Source of the DNA: Microbacterium kyungheense
GTDB lineage: Bacteria > Actinomycetota > Actinomycetes > Actinomycetales > Microbacteriaceae
DNA: 64,000 bases
Assembly: GCF_006783905.1 (NCBI RefSeq)
Contig: NZ_VFPE01000001.1
Location: 248,001-312,000, forward strand
Direction of reading: 5' to 3'
Shown: piece by piece, positions 59,668 through 64,000 of the stretch
Layout: each line of letters starts with the position of its first letter
Numbering within the stretch: the stretch's first letter is position 1
Position numbers and translations under genes: made by a program
The notes under the pieces: generated by a model
What the model saw: the letters and a program-made list of their open reading frames with translations, nothing else
Database searches by the model: none
Told to the model about the DNA's origin: nothing

Positions 59668-60599
59668 GCCGCCTCTCCTCTGCGGTAGTTGGCCAGCCCG
59701 AGCCCGATGAGGGCGACGGAGCCGGCGGCGATGAGTCCGAGCGCGATCGAGCCGAAGGTCGGGCCCCACGGCGCCGCGGGGTCGCTGGAGGCCTGTCCGG
59801 CGAGCTGGATGAGCATGCGCCCGATGCCCCCGCGCATGCCGATCGACACCTCGGCGACGACGGCGCCGAGCACGGCGTTCGCCGCCGCGAGGCGCAGCGC
59901 CGGCAGGAGGTGCGGGACCGCCGCGGGCAGGCGCAGCCGCACGAGCGTCGGCCAGTACCCGGCCGCGTAGCTGCGCATCAGGTCGAGATGGATGCGGTCG
60001 GGCGAGGCGAGGCCGCGCAGCATGCCGATCGCCACCGGGAAGAACGCGAGGTACGACGCGATCACCGCGACCGACAGCCATTGCGGCCACGTCCCGCCGC
60101 CGCGGTCGATCTGGTTGCCGATCGCGTTGACGACCGGGGCGAACGCGATGAGCGGCACGATCTGGCTGACGACGATCCAGGGGAGCAGGCCCCACTCGAG
60201 CAGCTGCCACCGCTGCATGACGAGACCGAGTGCCGCGCCGACGATCACGCCGATCAGCCAGCCGATGGCGGCGATCCCGAGTGTCACGAGGGCGGCCCCC
60301 GCCACCGACACCCACAGCGGCGGGGTGTCGCCGCCGCTCGTCGGAGCGAACAGGCGCGCCACCATGTCCCACACGTGCGGCATGGCGCGGTCGTGGGTGC
60401 GCGGCAGGATCATGACGCCCGACCCCGCCTGACCCTGCACGGCCCCGATCACCACGCCCTCAGCCGGGCCGACGAACTTGTACAGCTCCCACAGCGCGAG
60501 CACGGCGAGCACCCCGAGCGCTCCCCAGCCCGCCGCGATCCACCCGCGCAGCTCGCTCTGCCGCCGCTTGCGCCGCACCTCAGATCCGCGAGGGGCCAT
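59664..60599 (-). CDS. ABC transporter permease (pyrimidine cluster, subunit 1)
   Basis: A 311-residue permease with six hydrophobic segments and the loop LDLMRSYAAGYWPTLVRLRLPAAVPHLLPALRL. It pairs with subunit 2. The ATG at 60599 lies inside a 73-base palindromic repeat, so MAPRGS is encoded by the repeat arm. A GTG at 60674, three bases past the LLM gene stop, is in frame and would put the whole repeat into the protein as a 25-residue extension; I cannot decide between them. Confidence 0.85.
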   Translation of the reverse strand: MAPRGSEVRRKRRQSELRGWIAAGWGALGVLAVLALWELYKFVGPAEGVVIGAVQGQAGSGVMILPRTHDRAMPHVWDMVARLFAPTSGGDTPPLWVSVAGAALVTLGIAAIGWLIGVIVGAALGLVMQRWQLLEWGLLPWIVVSQIVPLIAFAPVVNAIGNQIDRGGGTWPQWLSVAVIASYLAFFPVAIGMLRGLASPDRIHLDLMRSYAAGYWPTLVRLRLPAAVPHLLPALRLAAANAVLGAVVAEVSIGMRGGIGRMLIQLAGQASSDPAAPWGPTFGSIALGLIAAGSVALIGLGLANYRRGEAA

Positions 60600-60658
60600 C
60601 TGGCCGCCGAGGGGTCGGGTGCTCTCCACACCCTCGTCCGCCAGATGACCCCTCGCGG
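60586..60658. repeat. 73-base palindromic repeat element, copy 2
   Basis: Inverted 29-base arms at 60586-60614 and 60630-60658 with a 15-base loop, the same layout as at 25463-25535. The arms share (C/A)CCCTCG at one end, CCAGATG in the middle and CCCCTCGCGG at the other. It covers the likely start codon of the permease gene. Confidence 0.75.
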
Positions 60659-60677
60659 TCTGGGAGTGGGCCACCGG

Positions 60678-61697
60678 TCAGGCCTTCGCCGTCAGATGGG
60701 TCTGCAGCGCGGGGATCACGGTCTCGCCGTAGACGCGCAGTGTCTCTTCCTTGTTGTCGTGCTGCAGGTACCCGGCGAACTGGGTCACCCCGAGGTCGCG
60801 CAGGGCCTCGAGCTTGGCGATGTGATCGGATGCCGTCCCCAGGACGCAGAACCGGTCCACGATGTCGTCGGGCACGAAGTCGACGTGGTCGTTGTCGGCC
60901 TTGCCGTGCGTGTTGTAGTCGTAGCCGCTGCGGCGCTCGATGTAGTCGGTGAGCGACTCGGGCACGCCCTCGCCGTGATGGCCGTACTTGGCGACGATGT
61001 CGGCCACGTGATTGCCGACCATGCCGCCGAACCAGCGGCACTGGTCGCGCATGTGCTCCCAGTCGTCGCCGATGTACATGGGCGCGGCCACGCAGATCGC
61101 GAGCGACTCGGGGTCGCGGCCGGCGGCGGCCGCGGCATCCTTCACCGTCTTGATCATCCACGCGGCGATGTCGAGGTCCGCGAGCTGCAGGATGTAGCCG
61201 TCGGCGACCTCGCCGGTCAGCTGCAGCGCCATGGGTCCGTAGGCGGCGACCCAGACGTCCAGCTCGGAGCCGCGGCTCCACGGGAACTGCAGCGTCGCGC
61301 CGTGGTACTCGACCGCCCGCGAGTTGGCGAGCTCGCGGATGACGTGGATCGATTCGCGCAGCTCGGCCATCGTCGTGGGCTTGCCGTTGGTGACCCGCAC
61401 TGCCGAGTCGCCTCGTCCGATGCCGCAGATCGTGCGGTTGCCGTACATCTCGTTGAGCGTCGCGAAGACGGATGCCGTGACCGTCCAGTCCCGCGTCGCC
61501 GGGTTCGTCACGAAGGGGCCGACCACGACGCGGTTCGTAGCGCCGAGGATCGCGGAGTGGATGACGTAGGGCTCCTCCCACAGCAGGTGCGAGTCGAACG
61601 TCCACACGTGGCTGAAGCCGTGGGCCTCGGCCAGTGTGGCCAGCTGCACCGTGCGGGCCGCGGGCGGGTTGGTCTGCAGGACGACGCCGAAATCCAT
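60678..61697 (-). CDS. LLM class flavin/F420-dependent oxidoreductase in the pyrimidine cluster
   Basis: A 339-residue luciferase-like TIM barrel: MDFGVVLQTNPPAARTVQLATLAEAHGFSHVWTFDSHLLW, GPFVTNPATRDWTVTASVFATLNEMYGNRTICGIGRGDSAVR. This is the branch often found beside dihydropyrimidinase (TIGR03842-like), using FMN or F420. No dihydropyrimidine dehydrogenase is present in the window, so it could reduce the pyrimidine ring or, like RutA, oxygenate it. A GTG at 61718 overlapping the dihydropyrimidinase stop (GTGA) is an alternative start. Confidence 0.87.
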   Translation of the reverse strand: MDFGVVLQTNPPAARTVQLATLAEAHGFSHVWTFDSHLLWEEPYVIHSAILGATNRVVVGPFVTNPATRDWTVTASVFATLNEMYGNRTICGIGRGDSAVRVTNGKPTTMAELRESIHVIRELANSRAVEYHGATLQFPWSRGSELDVWVAAYGPMALQLTGEVADGYILQLADLDIAAWMIKTVKDAAAAAGRDPESLAICVAAPMYIGDDWEHMRDQCRWFGGMVGNHVADIVAKYGHHGEGVPESLTDYIERRSGYDYNTHGKADNDHVDFVPDDIVDRFCVLGTASDHIAKLEALRDLGVTQFAGYLQHDNKEETLRVYGETVIPALQTHLTAKA

Positions 61698-61714
61698 GCT
61701 GTGCACCGGCCGCT

Positions 61715-63157
61715 TCACACCAGGTACTGCGACAGGCCGCGCTTGAGGAACCGCCCGTCGCCCTTCGCCCCGAGGTACTGGCCGCCGTCGACCACGACCT
61801 TGCCGCGCGAGACCACCGTGTCGACGTGCCCGTCGATCTCGTAGCCCTCCCACGCGGAGTGGTCCATGTTCATGTGGTGCGTGCGGCCCTCGCCCATGCC
61901 GATCGAGGTGTGCCCGTTCGGGTCGTAGACCACGATGTCGCCGTCCGCGCCGGGCTGGATGACGCCCTTGCGGCCGTAGAGCCCGAACATCCTCGCCGGG
62001 GTGGTGCTGGTGAGCTCCACCCAGCGCTCGAGCGTGATCTTGCCGGTCACGACGCCCTGGTACATGAGGTCCATGCGGTGCTCGACCGAGCCGATGCCGT
62101 TCGGGATCGCCCGGAAGTCGTCGAGCCCCAGGTCCTTCTGGCCCTTCATGCAGAACGGGCAGTGGTCCGTCGACACCATCTGGATGTCGTTGGTGCGCAG
62201 CGCCTGCCACATGTGGTGCTGGTGGCCCTCCTGCCGCGAGCGCAGCGGCGTCGAGCACACCCACTTCGCGCCCTCGAACTGGCCCCATTCCTCGCTGAAC
62301 CCGCCGAGCTGCTCCTCCAGCGACAGGTAGAGGTACTGCGGGCAGGTCTCGCCGAACACGTTCCAGCCCTGGTCGCGCGCCCACGCGAGCTGCTCCACGG
62401 CCTGCTTCGCCGACACGTGCACGACGTACAGCGGCGCGCCGGTCAGGTTCGCCAGCATGATGGCCCGGTGCGTGGCCTCTTCCTCCATCTGCCACGCGCG
62501 CGCGATGCCGTGGTAGTACGGCGCCTTCTTGCCGGCCTCCGCCAGCTGCTGGGCGAGCACGTCGATCGCGGGCCCGTTCTCGGCGTGCATCATCGTGAGC
62601 AGGCCGGTGTCGTTCGAGACCTGCATCGCCTTCAGCACCTGCGCGTCGTCGGAGTAGAAGACGCCGGGGTAGGCCATGAAGAGCTTGAAGCTCGTGATCC
62701 CCTCGTCCACGAGCCCGCGCATGGCCGCGAGCGAGTCCTCGTCGACGCCGCCGATGATCTGGTGGAAGCCGTAGTCGATCGCGCAGTTGCCCGCGGCCTT
62801 CTCGTGCCACGCGGCCAGGCCGTCCTGCACGCGCTCGCCGTAGCGCTGCACCGCGAAGTCGATGATGCTCGTCGTGCCGCCCCAGGCGGCCGCCCGCGTG
62901 CCGGTCTCGAAGGTGTCGGATGCCTCGGTGCCGCCGAACGGCAGCTGCATGTGCGTGTGGGCGTCGATGCCGCCCGGGATCACGTACTTCCCTGTCGCGT
63001 CGATGACGGTGTCGACGGATGCCGCGACATCGGTGCCGAGCAGCTGAGAGCCCGGGGCCAGCACGGCGGCGATGGTCTCGCCGTCGATGAGCACGTCGGC
63101 CTCGCCGCGTCCGGTCGCCGAGACGACGGTGCCGCCTGTGATCAGTGTCGTTGCCAT
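61715..63157 (-). CDS. hydA: Dihydropyrimidinase / D-hydantoinase
   Basis: A 480-residue amidohydrolase. Zinc ligands are in GGIDAHTHMQLPFGG, in TMMHAENG, in VVHVSAKQAVEQL and Asp in MVSTDHCPF; the carbamylated Lys is in ITSFKLFMAYPG. The substrate loop GFHQIIGGVDE is typical of dihydropyrimidinases. It opens dihydrouracil or dihydrothymine to the N-carbamoyl beta-amino acid. The ATG has GGAGAAC upstream. Beta-ureidopropionase is encoded just before it. Confidence 0.94.
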   Translation of the reverse strand: MATTLITGGTVVSATGRGEADVLIDGETIAAVLAPGSQLLGTDVAASVDTVIDATGKYVIPGGIDAHTHMQLPFGGTEASDTFETGTRAAAWGGTTSIIDFAVQRYGERVQDGLAAWHEKAAGNCAIDYGFHQIIGGVDEDSLAAMRGLVDEGITSFKLFMAYPGVFYSDDAQVLKAMQVSNDTGLLTMMHAENGPAIDVLAQQLAEAGKKAPYYHGIARAWQMEEEATHRAIMLANLTGAPLYVVHVSAKQAVEQLAWARDQGWNVFGETCPQYLYLSLEEQLGGFSEEWGQFEGAKWVCSTPLRSRQEGHQHHMWQALRTNDIQMVSTDHCPFCMKGQKDLGLDDFRAIPNGIGSVEHRMDLMYQGVVTGKITLERWVELTSTTPARMFGLYGRKGVIQPGADGDIVVYDPNGHTSIGMGEGRTHHMNMDHSAWEGYEIDGHVDTVVSRGKVVVDGGQYLGAKGDGRFLKRGLSQYLV

Positions 63158-63168
63158 GTCAGTTCTCC

Positions 63169-63190
63169 GGTCGCTGAGCCTGTCGAAGCG
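63169..63190. repeat. Short dispersed repeat, half-element 2
   Basis: GGTCGCTGAGCCTGTCGAAG(CG), matching the element at 55285-55306 in inverse sense at 19 of 22 positions. It lies in the 33-base gap between the beta-ureidopropionase and dihydropyrimidinase genes. Confidence 0.6.
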
Positions 63191-64000
63191 TCACGGCTTC
63201 GCGATCTTCGTGTACGAGTCGGGCCGGCGGTCTCGGTAGAACTGCCAGTCGTCGCGCATCTCGCGCACCATGTCGAGGTCGAGGTCGCGCACGAGCAGCT
63301 CCTCGTGCGTCCCGGAGCCGCGCTCGCCCACGAAGTTCCCGCGCGGGTCGATCACCTGGCTCGTGCCGTAGAAGTCGACGGCGAGGTCGCCGTACTCGTT
63401 GTCCTCGCGGCCGACGCGGTTGGGCTGCAGCACGAAGTAGCCGTTCGCCACTGCCGCGGCGGGTCCCTCGACCTCCCACAGCCGGTTCGAGAGGCCGGGC
63501 TTGGTCGCATTGGGGTTGAAGACGATGTGCGCGTCGTTCAGGCCCAGTTCGCGCCATCCCTCGGGGAAGTGCCGGTCGTAGCAGATGTACATGCCGACCC
63601 GCCCCACCGCCGTGTCGAAGACCGGGTAGCCGAGGTTGCCGGGGCGGAAGTAGAACTTCTCCCAGAACCGGTCGAGGTGCGGGAGGTGGTGCTTGCGGTA
63701 CTGGCCGAGGATCGTGCCGTCCGCGTCGACCAGCACCGACGTGTTGTAGTACACGCCGGTCTCTGCCTCTTCGTAGATCGGCAGCACCATGACCGTGCCG
63801 AGCTCCTTCGCGAGCGCCGCGAAGCGCTGCACGATGGGGCCGTCGACCGGCTCCGCGAAGCGGTAGTACTTCTTGTCCTGCGTGATGCCGAAGTACGGGC
63901 CGTAGAACAGCTCCTGGAAGCACACGACCTGGGCGCCCTGGCCCGCGGCGTCCCTCGCGAAGCCCTCGTGCTTGTCGAGCATCGACTGCTTGTCGCCCGT
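63191..64000 (-). CDS. Beta-ureidopropionase (nitrilase superfamily), start beyond window
   Basis: The last 269 residues of a carbon-nitrogen hydrolase; the frame runs open to the window edge. The triad is visible: Glu in VVCFQELFYGP, Lys in YRKHHLPH and Cys in YICYDRHFPEG. The segment FYRDRRPDSY near the C terminus is typical of beta-ureidopropionases. It hydrolyses N-carbamoyl-beta-alanine to beta-alanine, CO2 and ammonia. It is the first visible gene of the pyrimidine operon; further genes may lie past the edge. Confidence 0.93.
   Translation of the reverse strand, partial: TGDKQSMLDKHEGFARDAAGQGAQVVCFQELFYGPYFGITQDKKYYRFAEPVDGPIVQRFAALAKELGTVMVLPIYEEAETGVYYNTSVLVDADGTILGQYRKHHLPHLDRFWEKFYFRPGNLGYPVFDTAVGRVGMYICYDRHFPEGWRELGLNDAHIVFNPNATKPGLSNRLWEVEGPAAAVANGYFVLQPNRVGREDNEYGDLAVDFYGTSQVIDPRGNFVGERGSGTHEELLVRDLDLDMVREMRDDWQFYRDRRPDSYTKIAKP

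Noticed and set aside
1..64000. tRNA or rRNA genes, insertion sequences, prophage, integrase or attachment sites
   Set aside because: I saw no cloverleaf-like sequence, rRNA block or transposase/integrase motif. Base use looks even along the window, so I do not claim a genomic island.

Overview
The window is a chromosomal segment of a high-GC actinobacterium. Codon positions ending almost always in G or C, Wag31-type coiled-coil proteins, twin-arginine lipoproteins, an Lhr/Nei repair pair and about a dozen genes with a TAnnnT hexamer 6-7 bases before the start codon (leaderless style) all fit Microbacteriaceae; Microbacterium is my best guess but the sequence alone does not prove the genus. 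I see no tRNA, rRNA, transposase, phage gene or CRISPR array.

Left part (1-12.4 kb). A partial membrane protein, a cation/proton antiporter, a TspO-like protein and a class I glutamine amidotransferase lead to a four-gene module at 4.4-9.9 kb: an ECF-like sigma factor, a small unknown protein, an intracellular-type subtilisin carrying five NPFKG pentapeptides, and a TPR-CHAT caspase-like protease. A two-block motif (GGATGTATCA, 12 bases, CGCGCTC) occurs just before the sigma gene and again just after the CHAT gene, which suggests the module's own promoter. This is the most interesting system in the window. A LysR-type effector domain without DNA-binding part, DUF1304, a thermonuclease-like protein and a hexapeptide-repeat protein follow.

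Catabolic block A (12.4-29.9 kb). Omega-transaminase and methylmalonate-semialdehyde-type dehydrogenase face a PucR-type regulator. Then come a zinc alcohol dehydrogenase, a CocE-type hydrolase, a cupin plus a FAD amine oxidoreductase (translationally coupled), an isochorismatase-like hydrolase, an HxlR regulator with divergent NAD-epimerase, an amidohydrolase, and a complete polyamine-type ABC importer (order on the minus strand: ATPase, binding protein, two permeases, amidohydrolase). Together they look like uptake and stepwise oxidation of amines or polyamines.

Middle (30-53.7 kb). Overlapping Nei/Lhr repair genes, two surface proteins, a PspC protein behind a perfect palindrome, an ABC-F ribosome-protection-type ATPase with a structured leader, a large secreted rhamnogalacturonan lyase (PL11) behind two LacI-type operators, an esterase, a NUDIX-like protein, an M3 peptidase, a long coiled-coil DivIVA-type protein, then threonine aldolase, SDR and DUF6421 genes divergent from an Lrp/AsnC regulator, and a diacylglycerol-kinase-like protein.

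Catabolic block B (53.7-64 kb, all minus strand). Read in transcription order: beta-ureidopropionase (cut by the window edge), dihydropyrimidinase, an LLM flavin/F420 oxidoreductase, permease, ATPase, permease, NMT1-type binding protein, transaminase and (methyl)malonate-semialdehyde dehydrogenase. This is the reductive pyrimidine pathway from dihydropyrimidine to acetyl-CoA with its own transporter. No dihydropyrimidine dehydrogenase is seen, so the LLM enzyme is a candidate for the first step. The transaminase and dehydrogenase are paralogues of those in block A, in the reverse order.

Two 73-base palindromic elements with the same 29-15-29 layout sit at 25.5 and 60.6 kb, inside the two transporter operons.
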